Shown piece after piece: positions 1-11,019 of a stretch of 64,000 nt of DNA. The position numbers and the translations under genes are program-made. The stretch lies in NCBI GenBank assembly GCA_008973525.1, contig WACJ01000076.1, positions 930,001-994,000 of the forward strand. Reading direction: 5' to 3'. The first letter of the stretch is position 1; the number at the start of each line of letters is the position of its first letter. This DNA comes from Stenopsyche tienmushanensis (lineage: Eukaryota; Arthropoda; Insecta; Trichoptera; Stenopsychidae). The notes under the pieces were generated by a model. The model was not told the DNA's origin. It did not search any database and worked only from the letters and a program-made list of their open reading frames with translations.

Positions 1-739
1 TAATTAATGAAGAGGATGAGAGATAAATGATATGGGGTTCGGACACACCCCTGACCATGGAAACAATCCGAATCATACTCCTAAAAATATGCAGCGTCAC
101 GTCCGTTCCAAATTGCCGCCTTCGCCAAAATCAAACAAGCAAATAACAGATAAATACACATCGAACTTCATGAATTAGCATACATTAACGTAGGTCATTC
201 CAGCTACATTAACCCCAATTTGAGGTGCAACGTCTGTCTTCGTTCGAGTACCCACTTGTATCATCGCTTGAAGACGATGTACATAAATTCGAGCCGACAT
301 GATACATGAAGGCATCTGTTTTATATCCGACGTGCGGCAATTATGAGTTACTGTCTAATGGCCAAATGAAATAGAAAATAATAGACAGGAATTCCGGCAC
401 GCGATGAAGCCGCCGCAAAACATTTGTTAATACTCCTAGACGACATAAATACTCCTTGAAGCAACATAATTTCACTAACGCCTTTAAATTAAGTCTAATT
501 AAAACAGCGCCGCCCCCACTGGTGTTGTACACTTCTTGTTGGACTTACCCACTGATAGATTTACTTCTTCCAGACTTGCGACAATGTACACAGGGACTCG
601 GCTTTATGTTCGTGGATTCCATAAAATTATAACGACGTGATAATGTGCATAAACAGCAAATCTGCGCTTTACTTACACACAAATCCAGACATGAACATTA
701 CGATCAAACGCAATGACTCTTAAATGAATCATCAATATA
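1..739. other. Unassigned AT-rich sequence
   Basis: No gene recognised. A minus-strand frame of about 41 codons near 300..175 (starting MSARIYVHRLQAM) is open but matches nothing I know and has no convincing splice sites. Confidence 0.4.
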
Positions 740-960
740 TTAACACTTTATAGTCCGGGCGATTTCACAAGAAATTCCCGAACTCTTACGCAAAATTGAT
801 ATAATTTTTAAACCAGCCAATAGATCCAAACGAAATTTGAATGAAGCCTACATAAGAGTTCACTGCATCGATACGACTAAGAATAGCGGTGGTTTTTAAA
901 CTGTGGTGCGTGTACCAGCATGATGAAATATCAAAATTGATACATTTTGATTTGAATTGT
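740..960 (+). repeat. TTAACACTTT repeat family (family C), copy 1
   Basis: The block beginning TTAACACTTTATAGTCCGGG is followed by TTGATATAATT, ACCAGCCAATAGAT and GTACCAGCATGATGAAAT. Related blocks occur at about 63581-63710 (same start), about 44100-44290 (inner part) and about 40490-40560 (start only). The TTAA at the outer end suggests a TTAA-inserting DNA element, but no matching right end was found. Confidence 0.5.
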
Positions 961-1004
961 ATAAATTAAACCTTCTGTCAATGTTTCCCATTACCTCACA
1001 TCTA

Positions 1005-1475
1005 GGGAATCCAATCCCGGGATCCCGGATAGTTTTAGATGCTCATGAATCCCGGGATTAATAAATGTAATCTCGAAAAATTCAGGATTGAAATTTTTAT
1101 CTAAAAGAAATCGTACACATCACCAGCACGTTGAAGGCTACTAAATTGAGATATTCTCGCCGAAATCTGTACGCTTGGAAACATTGGCGTAACTTCTAAT
1201 TGGCGAGCTTAGGCGACGCCTATACATATATGTTTTGAAATTGTTACATTAAACTTTCCCTACTGGTGATGTATTTACTACACCTCGACTCTTATAGTGG
1301 GAATATCGATATGAAATATAATAGATACGGTGTTCAAAATTTTTGTATTCCTCCAAAATATAATTACAAATCACATCAAGTATTATAGTATAAAAGTGTT
1401 CATCTACAGTGATGAAAATAAATAATTTGTTGGGAAATCGGGAATTTTGCGAGTATTTCATCAGACTTTAAAGAG
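1005..1475 (-). repeat. Dispersed repeat family F, copy 1
   Basis: About 1130-1470 matches, in reverse, about 52205-52585. Its inner part matches 12800-13013. Shared landmarks are TACTGGTGATGTATTTACTA at 1260-1279 and the ATACGGTGTTCAAAATTTTTG stretch after it. It is joined on the left by a GC-rich palindromic piece, CCCGGGATCCCGG (1016-1028), that also occurs at 12773-12786. TTAA stands next to CTTTCCC, so a TTAA transposon end is likely. Confidence 0.55.
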
Positions 1476-2084
1476 TTTTAAGCCGTTGTGGCCTATAAAA
1501 AAATTATACAATAGTTGCCAGAACGATTTAAAGACTGTTGATAACTGCATAGATATTTGTTTCGGTTTTATTTTTTTTTTGTTAATCTTTCGGTAAAAAA
1601 TTAAAAAATTGTAAAGGTGTAACACATGGTCGTGGAATTTGATTTTCTACTGATTTTTGGTCAACGGAAATGTCACAAAATCATTTTTTAGGTAAGGTAT
1701 ATGTATGAAATGCCGGTACAGTTAGTGTTAAATTCTCATACATTGAATCATTCGAAATGCGTTGATAATTTGCGATCAATCTAAATACTTTATATGATCC
1801 AATAAAATGAAATTGCATCCATTAAACGTTATAGAACCGGTACTGCATAAGGATATATAAAAATCGTTGCATGTGTACAATAAACTGAACTTAATTTATA
1901 ACTGTACCAGTTTTATATAGCTATTAGAGAGCTTAACAAGATTACTGAATGACAGTTTGGATTTAATAGTAATATCAATTATGCTTAAGTATGCATTAAT
2001 TTGTTTGGTATCGTCGATTCCCGCATATTTTAAAGTGCTATGAACTTTCCAGTCTATTAAGCGTCCAATTAGAAAAAAATCCAT

Positions 2085-2460
2085 CGTCAGCCATATGATG
2101 CTGCAAAAGCTGTGTTCAGAATGGGTACCGCATTTGCTCGAAGTCAAAAATAACAATCCGTCCATAATTCGGAGCGCTGTTTGAAGCTATTTCACCACAA
2201 TAAAAAAGATTTTTTCATGTGGAATGTAACAATGCATGCAATGCAATGTTATCGAAAATCCAAATGTCAACTGATATGGTTTTGGTCTCCGTATTTTGGG
2301 AAACGCACGATATTTTACTCATCGATTGCTTTAATAAATGAAGAATCATTAATAGCGAATATTATATGGCGTTATGTAGATTACTATACAATCAAAGCCT
2401 TTATCATGGTAAAATTTAAGTTTTTTTCCGATCTTTTGGGTTTGCATTTCTTGACCTAAA
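2085..2460 (+). pseudogene. Mariner transposase relic
   Basis: One frame near 2101 reads KLCSEWVPHLL, the motif after the HTH region of mariner transposases. After a frameshift, another reads FHHNKKDFFMWNVTM, the stretch just before the first catalytic Asp region. Further on, FYSSIALINEESLIANIIW may correspond to the segment with the second sheet. Frameshifts and stops rule out a working enzyme. The same RWVPxLL motif recurs at 15.4, 42.6, 48.0 and 51.9 kb. Confidence 0.65.
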
Positions 2461-3496
2461 ATAAAAACCAGCCAAAAATGCTAAATTTGAACATTAACAG
2501 GCAATTAAAAAATTATTATTTTCTTTTTTTAAAAAAAGGTTATTTTCCTTAGATTAATATATTTTTTAATTAAGCACATAGCGTTTGAAAGATTCAAAGC
2601 TAATGTTCTTGAATTTATGTACCTGATCTAAGAAATAAACGATGCGTGTGTATTATAAATGAATGTAAGAAATCATGTTTTCTAAAGGTTTACGGCTCAT
2701 TTGTGTCATATTTAAAAAATGTAATGTTTCGCCATGTTTCGTACGGAAATGTTGTGTATCTAATTTATCTTAATTCATTAGGCCTTATCGTAAATCAATA
2801 ACGACTTTTCGTCATTAGGCATTCGAGCAACACGTTTTCTTTTGTAATAGACGTCCACATATCATAGGGCTCGTGTTTTGAGCGTTGAGTAATGGACTTA
2901 CGAATAGCCGACGATTACAAAAGCCGGCGTAAAGAAAGCTGTTGGACTTGTCACTAATCTGGCTTTTTATCTCGTAGCACTCAATATGGAAATATTGGTA
3001 AAACGTTGACAGGTTATCGCACCTGTGGCTCCAGGGAGTGCTGGATCCGGTCTTGGGAAGGTACTCATCGGGGAATAAATCAGAGGAGAAGAGGACGACG
3101 ATCCTCCTCTGCTTGACAACTTTACTGCGGCTAATTATACCGCGTGACCTATCCGCATATACTTGAGGCCTACGCCGTCTTGGGATTTACACACACAAAA
3201 CATGGCGAATGTGCATTTAAACAATATTTACTGTCGTTCCAATTAAAACGGTACATTCCTGCGTTGACAGGAGAAGATAGATGAGAGCCGTGGGTGGAGT
3301 GAGCTTTGTGTTCAGGACGCTCGAGCAAGGACTCGCTCTTAAGGACTCAGATGTATAACAACGGATAAGCATCGCTCTCTAATGAATAATAAGCTTATAA
3401 GCGTATTGCGGTCTGCTTAAATAAAAATAAACCACTGTGAAATAATAAAGTGGCCACAATAGAATATTTTCATATTATGCATCCTTGTAAAATAAA
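2461..3496. other. No gene seen
   Basis: AT-rich up to about 2850, then more mixed from 2870 to 3360, with a hairpin formed by GAGGAGAAGAGGACGACG and ATCCTCCTC near 3083-3110. No open frame with plausible splice sites. Confidence 0.4.
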
Positions 3497-3497
3497 C

Positions 3498-3750
3498 TTA
3501 ACACATTGCGGTCCGTTCACGCGTAAACGCGTGTTTTCGCGTGTTTGTTATATGAACTTTTGACATAAAAAAAAAAATATATCAACGCTATATTTTTTTC
3601 TAGTTTCGCCGAGAGATGATCTTATACATATTTAAGACTTGACTAAAAAATTAAAATTATTAAAAAAAAATTTTTTTCACTGGGAAATTGAAGGACTAAA
3701 CATGTGATTTCCCACATTTGCCCAAATTCTGCGGCCCGTAATGTGTTGAG
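3498..3750. mobile_element. Short TTAA-ended MITE with ACGCGTAAACGCGT palindrome
   Basis: The left end is TTAACACATTGCGGTCCG; the right end (3731-3750) reads, in reverse complement, CTCAACACATTACGGGCCGC. These are near-identical inverted ends about 250 bp apart. The left target copy is TTAA, while the right one has drifted to TTGA. A perfect palindrome, ACGCGTAAACGCGT-like, stands just inside the left end (3519-3532). Noncoding. Confidence 0.6.
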
Positions 3751-3754
3751 GGTC

Positions 3755-4290
3755 TACTTTTATGAAAAAAATGATTTTGTTTTTATTGCATTGTTTCGAA
3801 GTTTAGACTTTTAAAAACACATTTTCCAAAGAAAATTTCAAAATTCTAATTATTTACGGACTTAAAGCTTTTTTCGTGATGCGGCAACTAAGACCCTCCT
3901 ACTAGAATGAAATCTTTAAAGGCGTTTTTCTCGAAACTATTTTTTTCAACGCGGTTGACATCATATCTCAAGTTTTAATTGACTGATTTACTTCAAATTT
4001 TATACAAATCTTGTTATAACCTTCTATTGTTTCTACCAGATTTATATCAAAATTTTATTTTTAACTGTTTAAAAAATAATTAAAACTGTGGCCAAAAAAT
4101 GATATTTTTTAAATAGGTGCCATTTTGTGAAAATAAATTTATTATTATTTGTTTGAGGTAAGGACCATAGCGAAACTATTATTTATTAAGAATCATTTTT
4201 TAAAAAAAAAAATTAAATGAATAAATTGGTAAAAACGTGTCAACCAATACACGCCCTGTTTTTATCCCTTACACTTTTCTATCTAGTAAT
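3755..4290 (+). repeat. 608-bp TTAA MITE family (family B), copy
   Basis: Carries the ordered landmarks of family B: AAGTTTAGACTTTTAA, ATTATTTACGGA, GCGGCAACTAAG, GGTTGACATCATATCTCAAG, GCCATTTTGTGAAAATAAA, GAGGTAAGGACCATAGCG and GTGTCAACC. Terminal repeats have decayed. Compare the intact copy at 7331-7938. Confidence 0.8.
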
Positions 4291-4409
4291 TATTTAATAA
4301 CAAAAACACTATTTTTTAATTAAATAGACAGTATTCATTATTTAGAGCAGTGAGTAACTATGAAAAATCGAGGATTAAATTTTTAAAAAATCGTGTGTTT
4401 ATGATCAAT

Positions 4410-4775
4410 TTATATCATTGCGGTCCTATGTCGAGTCTGACTCGACATTTTCTTTCTACATTTTTTCCCCAGTCAGATTTAAAATCATGTGATTTTATTT
4501 TGCGTATCGTGTTTAGGACAGTATTTATAAAGGAATATTGATTTTTATGATCCTTCATAGTGTTTCGCCTACCTGCTAGAGATTCAAAGGAAAGGGGCTG
4601 TTTCTCGAAATAATCCTAAGACACAAGCAGTGACTCTTAACGCGCGCTTTCGTGAATATCTCCGATTATACTTTTATCTACGATATTTTTACTTAATCAT
4701 ATAATATTCATAATATTTTTAACCGAAACTAACGAAAATGCTAAATAAAATTTTAAAAAACCTGGTCTCCATTTA
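4410..4775 (+). repeat. Family A repeat with TGTCGAGTCTGACTCGACA palindrome, copy 1
   Basis: Starts near TTGCGGTCCTATGTCGAG and runs through TTTTGCGTATCGTGTTTAG, TGTTTCGCCTACCTGCTAGA and CAGTGACTCTTAACGCGCGC to about 4775. Other copies are at 14813, 22800 (reverse) and 25163. Noncoding. The TTAA at the outer end suggests a piggyBac-type MITE. Confidence 0.7.
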
Positions 4776-4779
4776 GGCC

Positions 4780-5771
4780 AATGTTTTGAGAAATAACTCT
4801 TGCGAAATCGCTTTGATTTTGGGCTAAGTTTAGTGCAGAACACTCGAACTGTAAAATGTTAACTAACCCTATTCAGTTAGAACGCGTTTTTACTAGTTGA
4901 AACTAGTTGAAACTAGTAAAAACTCAAATTTTTTTTCTCGACCTATAACGAATAACATATTTGACATTGTTTTCTTTTTTTTGTTGTTTTGTCGACTTGA
5001 TGAGTTTGTAGTATGTGAGACTAATGATTAGTAATCTTGGATTAATTGAATAATAATAATAATTAACTCAAAAATATATCAACAGGTCTTCTAGCTTAAC
5101 GTCAGTTTTATTCTATTGTTGGTCCAATCCACATATTAAACTTAAGTTTATAAGACGTGGAGCATCAAAACTTTCAAGTTCCGGCACTCCACACTGGGAC
5201 ACAATAGTTATCTTAAGCAAAGTTTCGCCGAAACTCTAAACAAGTGACCAAAAACAGACTTAGGATACGTCTTTTGCAAGGAGCTAAACTTACTTTGCGG
5301 AATGGACTACGGCAACAGTTCCAACAGCACTTCGACATACTTGACTTGATACATTTTTGCACGCAGATTGAGGCACGCTCTCACATTATGTATCTTCGAT
5401 ATGAAATATACCGGGAGTCTTTTCGCTTTGTCACATTGTCAGGACCAACTAGCGTACATGTGTTATAATAAATAGAGGCAGAAAAAACAAACATTTGTAG
5501 ATGACAGAGGGCCTAGCATCCCCCCAGTCTACCCCATCTTGATTCATGAGACACTTATGGGGGCAGATGACAGCCGGGTGAGTGTGGCATCAAAAGCCTT
5601 GCTCGGATGACAGTTCTCCATTGTAGTTTTTCATATGAGGGAAAAATGAAAGAAACGCTCTTTACGGGAAAACGGCCTGAGAATGAAACGTCTAGCCTGG
5701 CATACAGCCTCAAATGTTTCCCTTTGAAAACCTTGATGTATGACGACTACACTATGCAAAGCACCCCATAC
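4780..5771. other. No gene seen
   Basis: Open frames at 5244..5468 (+) and 5607..5801 (+) have no recognisable homology. The second runs into the hAT element and is chance. A short direct repeat (GTTGAAACTAGTTGAAACTAGT) stands at about 4897-4918. Confidence 0.4.
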
Positions 5772-5779
5772 ATCATACG

Positions 5780-7025
5780 TAGGGGTCCCAAATATTCGTA
5801 ATATCAATTATTCGAATAACAAATATGACATTGGCAAAATATTCGAATATTCGAACATTCGAATATTTTATATATATACCCAGATATATTGAGTATCTAT
5901 TATATTTTATTTACATGTAATAATATAGTTATATATACACAAAAAAATTTAGACATCTGTTTACTATGTTAAAAAACAAAAAAGGATATTTTAGCGAAAT
6001 AAAATATTTATATGTATGTTTTTGTGAAAAAAAATTTTTTTTTACTACATAATACTCCACTACGGCGTTTTAATTACAGGGCTATCTAGATTACCATAAT
6101 GGATTACTAAAAAATAATAACAACATAAAGAAAGCATAAACCAATTTTATTTTTAAAAAAAATATAATAAAAACCAAACAAGCAAAATCAAAAAGATCAC
6201 AATTTTATTTACATTTCAAAAATACATATTTTAAAAATAAAAGTGCATTGAAAGTTTCTACTTTTAAACTTGATCGTAATTTCGTTTTTATTGAGCCTGC
6301 TGTCGAAAAAACCCTCTCAGTTGGCGTTCTGTAAAATGAGCCTGATTTATTGCTTTCGTATGTTATTCTGCAAATTTGAACAAAGAGACTCGCAGTATCT
6401 ATGAGACCATGTGGTCACAGAATTGCTTGTGGGTCGAGTTTCATTTTTTCATTAGTATTAAGTGCCGGAAAGAAAAAGGTAATAATTTATCCCATCGTGT
6501 CCTTTATTTAATTTATGGCACGTTTTAAATAAACAATATTTTCAAGTGAACACATTTTTGGTTCCTAATGCACGAACAAGCAGCTCTCGCCCATCAATCA
6601 CAGCCCCATTATGATGCATCTAAACTCTCCCGGCCGATCGACCAAAGTAAACAAATAATCGCAATAAACAACGACACGACCAATTAAAAACGTCAAAAAT
6701 GTATCCCATCGTGTCTTTTATTTAATTTATGGCACGTTTTAAATAAACAATATTTTCAAGAGAACACATTTTTGGGTCCTAAAAACATACAAATTTTGTA
6801 CAATTTATATTATGCAAAATATAAAAATCGTCTAGAAAAAAGTGTGGGAGCGCCGACCCTACGCGTTATATTTAATTGAATTTATTACCAATGAATTTTT
6901 TCAATCACTTAATAAATAACGAATAATATTCGAATAATTGGAATTTATATTCGAATTTCCGAATATTGAAAAATGGCCAAATATATTCGAATATCGAATA
7001 TTCGAATATTCGATTGGGACCCCTA
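5780..7025 (-). mobile_element. Internally deleted hAT transposon with intact ends and 8-bp TSD
   Basis: The ends are TAGGGGTCCCAA at 5780 and, in reverse complement, TAGGGGTCCCAA at 7025. They are flanked by identical 8-bp target copies ATCATACG (5772-5779 and 7026-7033), the size expected for hAT. Both ends carry clustered ATTCGAATATTCG motifs, likely transposase-binding subterminal repeats. On the minus strand, 6333..6205 encodes TPTERVFSTAGSIKTKLRSS followed by LKVETFNALLFLKY and a stop. This is the hATC dimerisation domain that ends hAT transposases (S-ERVFS-AG, R-L, LLFL). The rest of the transposase is missing in a 1246-bp element. An internal direct repeat of about 80 bp occurs at 6490-6570 and 6705-6786. 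Confidence 0.9.
6205..6333 (-). pseudogene. hAT transposase C-terminal (hATC) fragment
   Basis: Forty-two codons and a natural TAA stop, open throughout. It ends ALLFLKYVFLKCK. The conserved TERVFSTAG and ALLFLK motifs mark the C-terminal dimerisation region. The upstream zinc finger and RNase-H-like catalytic parts are not present within the element. A CATTTTACAG just before the readable part could be an old 3' splice site. Confidence 0.85.
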
Positions 7026-7330
7026 ATCATACGTATACGGCCTTCCAGCTTATTGCATCTTTAATATTCTTTAAATAATGGCGTGGCTTACATTTCTCTT
7101 TCAATCATACTCCTCACAGCCTTAGCATCAAGTTTCAAGCATATATAGTCTGTATATTATGGCATACAGTTGATAATTTCGATTGAAGCTGTCACAAAAT
7201 TAAGAAACTTTATCGTTCATATTTTGCGCGTGCTTGCATGTTTTTGAATTTTTAAAACGCCGTTCCATTAAATCCTATTGTAATTGATAATGAAATAACT
7301 CAAACGTGCTCTGCTTCATTTAAGCTTTAA

Positions 7331-7938
7331 GGGGGTATTCTAGTCTAGAAGCACAAATTTTGTGTGTTTTTCAAGCTAAAAGTTAAAATTAAAAAAGTTG
7401 ATAAAGGGATAAAAAACGAGCATGTATTGGTTGACACGATTTCAACCATTTTAATAATTTAAAATAAATTTTTAAAAAATGATTCTTAATTAATAAAAAT
7501 GTCGCTATAGTTCCTACCTCAAACACAAAATAATAATTTTATTTTCACAAAATAACGATTGTTTAAAAAATATCATTTTTTTCACAGTTTTAATTATTTT
7601 TTAAATTGTTAAAAATAAAATTTTGATATAAATCTGGTAGAAACAATAGAGGATTATATAAAAAAGATTTGTATAAAATTTGAAGTAAATCCATTTGTTA
7701 AAACTTGAGATATGATGTCAACCGTTTGAAAAAAGTAGTTTCGAGAAAAACGCCTTTAAAGATTTCATTCTGTTAGGAGCGGCTTAGTTGCCGCGTCACG
7801 AAAAAAGCTATAAATCCGTAAATAATGAGAATTTTGAATTTTTTTTCAGGGAATATATTCTTAAAAGTCTAAGCTTCGAAACAATGCAGGAAAAAATAAA
7901 ACCGATTTGTTTTCAAAATTCTAGACTACAACACCCCC
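7331..7938 (-). mobile_element. Reference copy of the 608-bp TTAA MITE (family B)
   Basis: Flanked by TTAA at 7327-7330 and 7939-7942. The left end is GGGGGTATTCTAGTCTAGAA; the right end in reverse complement is GGGGGTGTTGTAGTCTAGAA, an 18/20 match. The TTAA target and length fit a piggyBac-superfamily MITE. No coding capacity. A 70-codon frame inside (7788..8000) is chance and runs out of the element. At least 13 more copies or fragments are in this window, on both strands. Confidence 0.85.
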
Positions 7939-7942
7939 TTAA

Positions 7943-9180
7943 GTTGATCGGTGCAAAATCATGCCTTCGCCACAAAAACGACTTCCATATGCAAATTTAA
8001 TAGAAGTGAGTCATGGCAATGTTAGACATGGCACAACAAGTTTTATGGTCGCAAAAATATAAAGAATGATACCGTTACCCAAATGCGAGCGTGCAGATGA
8101 TTACTCAGTTCGCTAATAGCGATGACTAAGACATGACTATGTTTGCAAAAAGGAAAAAGCATCGCCGAGAACAAATAGGGATAGGGTCGAGGGTAGCTTC
8201 CGTGACATATCCTGCCGGAGAGAGGGGTCGTTTTCAGCTTTTGTTTTAACGAATGTGATTGATCGATCACATAAGGGATGATGCTTTGAACAAATAAACC
8301 TAAGCACTGCACCTACGACACAAGCCCGCAGCAGAAAAACGACAAACACAAAATCAATCAAAGAAACGCCACGCGAAATCGCCTCGTAATCCCGAATATT
8401 ATTAATATTTATATCCGAAATTTTTAAACGGTACGCATCCACAACAGATGGCGCCGCCAGTCGTTTATCAAAATGGCGGCTCTCGTGCGTGCATTCCGAA
8501 GAGGATTTAAATAAAATTGACAGTTTACCAATATCGCATACATTATACTTCCATAAATATTTATTTAAGCATAGCATTAGCAACGAAACTGACGAAAAAT
8601 ACGGAAAAAATCAATTTAATATGGAAAACCACACTCGCATTTAAATAAACATCGCTCAACATGTGTTGGTTTAGCAAATGGTTTCATTCGAATAATGACA
8701 AATCCTCATCGATAAGATGTTCTGCAATGTGGTCGGAGTTTACAACTGGCAATAAATATTTATAAAAGACTTGACAGATTCATGACCGACAGCGAATCGG
8801 TAATCGAGAAAAGGTGTTTTGCGCTCGTTATTGTAGAACTCTACAAATTCAATTAATATAGACTTAATACACATTTAAATATGTTCCAAACAATGACACG
8901 GTATGATAATATTTTAAATAAAAAATGTCGTTAATCCGTTGATGAGTAATCGCGCATATGTGCGCTCGGACGCGAGTAATCGTGTTGTAAAGTTACCCAT
9001 ACACGTCTTCTTCTTCTACAAAGCTTCATTGAACGAATATTGTATGCTATTGACAGTGTTAAAGTTCATTTATGCAAATTGGATCATGATGTCTATTTCC
9101 AGCAAGAATATTTCAGCGTCACATTTGGATGATCCTTTATAACAAGACATATTTATTTACAAGATGTCATTCATTAAAAA
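7943..9180. other. No supported gene; one long minus-strand frame
   Basis: A 148-codon minus-strand frame (8583..8137) includes a hydrophobic stretch (SLIDFVFVVFLLRACVVGAV). It lacks homology that I recognise and overlaps other open frames. I do not call it a gene. Short inverted GCGCATATGTGCGC-type motifs appear near 8950. Confidence 0.35.
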
Positions 9181-9184
9181 ATAC

Positions 9185-9400
9185 TTCTGCATGATAACAC
9201 ATCAGCGCACATGTCTGCGAAAATTCTATCTTTTACTCCCCAATGCGGATTATGACAATTGAACCAACAACCATATATAGTCCAGACTTAGCCCCCTTTG
9301 GATTATTTTCTATCTCAACATTTTGAAAAAATATCTAAGGGTGAATACTTTTTGAACAACAAAGAAGGGAATTATTCTAGTATCGAATTCGTCTGGGGAA
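9185..9400 (+). pseudogene. Mariner transposase relic, catalytic C-terminal part
   Basis: LLHDNTSAHMSAKI (from about 9190) matches the second catalytic Asp motif of mariner (LLHDNARPH). YSPDLAPFGLF at about 9285-9317 matches the third catalytic motif (YSPDLAPSDFFLF). The downstream SKGEYFLNNKE resembles the usual segment after it. The frame shifts between motifs. Confidence 0.75.
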
Positions 9401-9774
9401 CAATTTATAAACGGTATTTTTTTATAATATAATTGTGTTAATGACACGCAAAACCGCATTTTTAATGCGCCATGGACGCATCTTGCGAGTCACGTGGGCG
9501 ATTGCGGCCTTAATGGCGGCCCTCTTGCGCACAGACGCAATAAAAGTATGAGGCACAGCAGTAAAAAATGGATGTGTCCGATTCGTGGCTCTTGTTTCCA
9601 ACAGGTGAATAATATACCTGAGTATGGGAAGAAGGGAGATTTTAGACCCAATCTTGGAATATGAGAATCAACCGAAATCCTTGGGCGAGAAAATTGTCTA
9701 CATACTTTCCAATGTACTAACACTAATACAATAAGTACCAAAAGTGATGTCTTTCTGAACATATGAAGCTGTAT

Positions 9775-11015
9775 TTTAATTTCGCAGGGATCAGTGCTGG
9801 GGCCCACACTATGAAACGTCATCTACAACAGCCTGCTAGAGTTGAAAATGTCAGAAGGAGCAGAACACATTGCCTTCGCGGATGATGTCGCACTGCTGGT
9901 GACAGCTCGGCATCCATGTGAAATGGAGGCAACGGGCAACAAAGCCCTCATCAGAATCAACGCGTGGATATGGGAAATCGACTGCAGCTGGCGGCAGAGA
10001 AGACGGAGGCAATGATCTGCAGTAGAAGAAGACGACTAATGGTCAAACAGTTTGTTGTCAACAATCACGAGGTTCAATGCCGCAAAACGTTGAGATACCT
10101 CGGGATTCTCATGGACAACAAGCTGACCTTTAGTAAGCACATTGAAGCAGCTGCGCAGAAGAAAGCCAGCAAGCTCGGACGGCTCATGCCCAACATCGGA
10201 GGGCTAAAGCCGTGGCCGTGGCGTCTTCTTCGCAAAAGAAGAAGAACCATAAACGAGGTTATACACTCAATTCTTCTGTACGGAGCTCCGATATGGCTTC
10301 GCTTAAACATGAGAGCTACAGAAAGAAGCTGGCAAGGGTCCAACGGCAGGGAGTGTTTCAAGTCACCGCAGCATACAGAACAGTATCTGAAGAAACGGTG
10401 CTCGTGATCGCTGGAATATCTCCGCTGGACCTCCAAGCAAAGAAGAAGGCCTTGGACTTTTAAGATCCCAAAAACCACAACGAGCATGACCAGAAACTGA
10501 AGAATACCTGTCAGCAGAGATGGGATCAGTACAGCAAGGGAAGATGGACCCACCGACTTATCCTGGTCGTAAGGCGGTGAAGGGCCAGAAAACACGGAGA
10601 AACGCACGCCACCACTGCCTAGCGGAGGTCGACGAAGCCGAACACACCATCAATGATTGTGAGGCTTGGACACCCCAGAGAAACAAGCTGAAACAAGGAC
10701 TCGGGGTAGCCGAGCTCAACGCTGAGAACACAATCCACAGCTTAATGGTGAGCAAGAAAAACTGGGACCTTTAACGAGACTTCGTTGAAGAAACCATGAG
10801 TGTCGAATAAGGTAGTGAGAGAGAGAGGCGCAGAGCGGCTATCCAACACTAGAATAGGGCCAGCTACTTAAGGTCAGACTACCTGCCTTCCTGAAGCAAT
10901 TTGATAAACAATACCAGGATGACAGAGAAGGACAAGGGAAGGGTTTAGTCAGTGAGAATCTGCCACTACCCTGGGATCAAACCCAGGGTGTCTTATGAAG
11001 GATTCCACAGGAAAA
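9775..11015 (+). mobile_element. 5'-truncated R1-type non-LTR retrotransposon, copy 1
   Basis: Holds the C-terminal end of a reverse transcriptase. QGSVLGPTL is followed by a stop where Trp is expected, then EHIAFADDVALLVTA with the catalytic ADD, then after a frameshift NRLQLAAEKTEAM and LRYLGILMDNKLTFSKHIEA. The thumb region and a C-terminal His/Cys motif (CLAEVDEAEHTINDCEAW, about 10617-10670) follow. The 3' UTR, near CCAGGGTGTCTTATGAAGGA, ends in an A-rich tail near 11020. Stops and frameshifts show it is dead. It shares gene body and 3' end with 48165-49420, in the same orientation. Confidence 0.8.
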
Positions 11016-11019
11016 AAAG

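Noticed and set aside
8137..8583. 148-codon minus-strand frame with a hydrophobic segment, considered as the unc-5 transmembrane exon
   Set aside because: No acceptor gives the required phase without a stop, and the flanking text does not resemble the UNC5 juxtamembrane region.
9490..9822. Minus-strand frame with a transmembrane-like stretch (LLVLIVLVLVHW)
   Set aside because: It is antisense to the R1-type element and its flank. No splice sites fit unc-5 exon 8.
10074..10607. 177-codon minus-strand frame
   Set aside because: It is the antisense of the R1 reverse transcriptase fragment.
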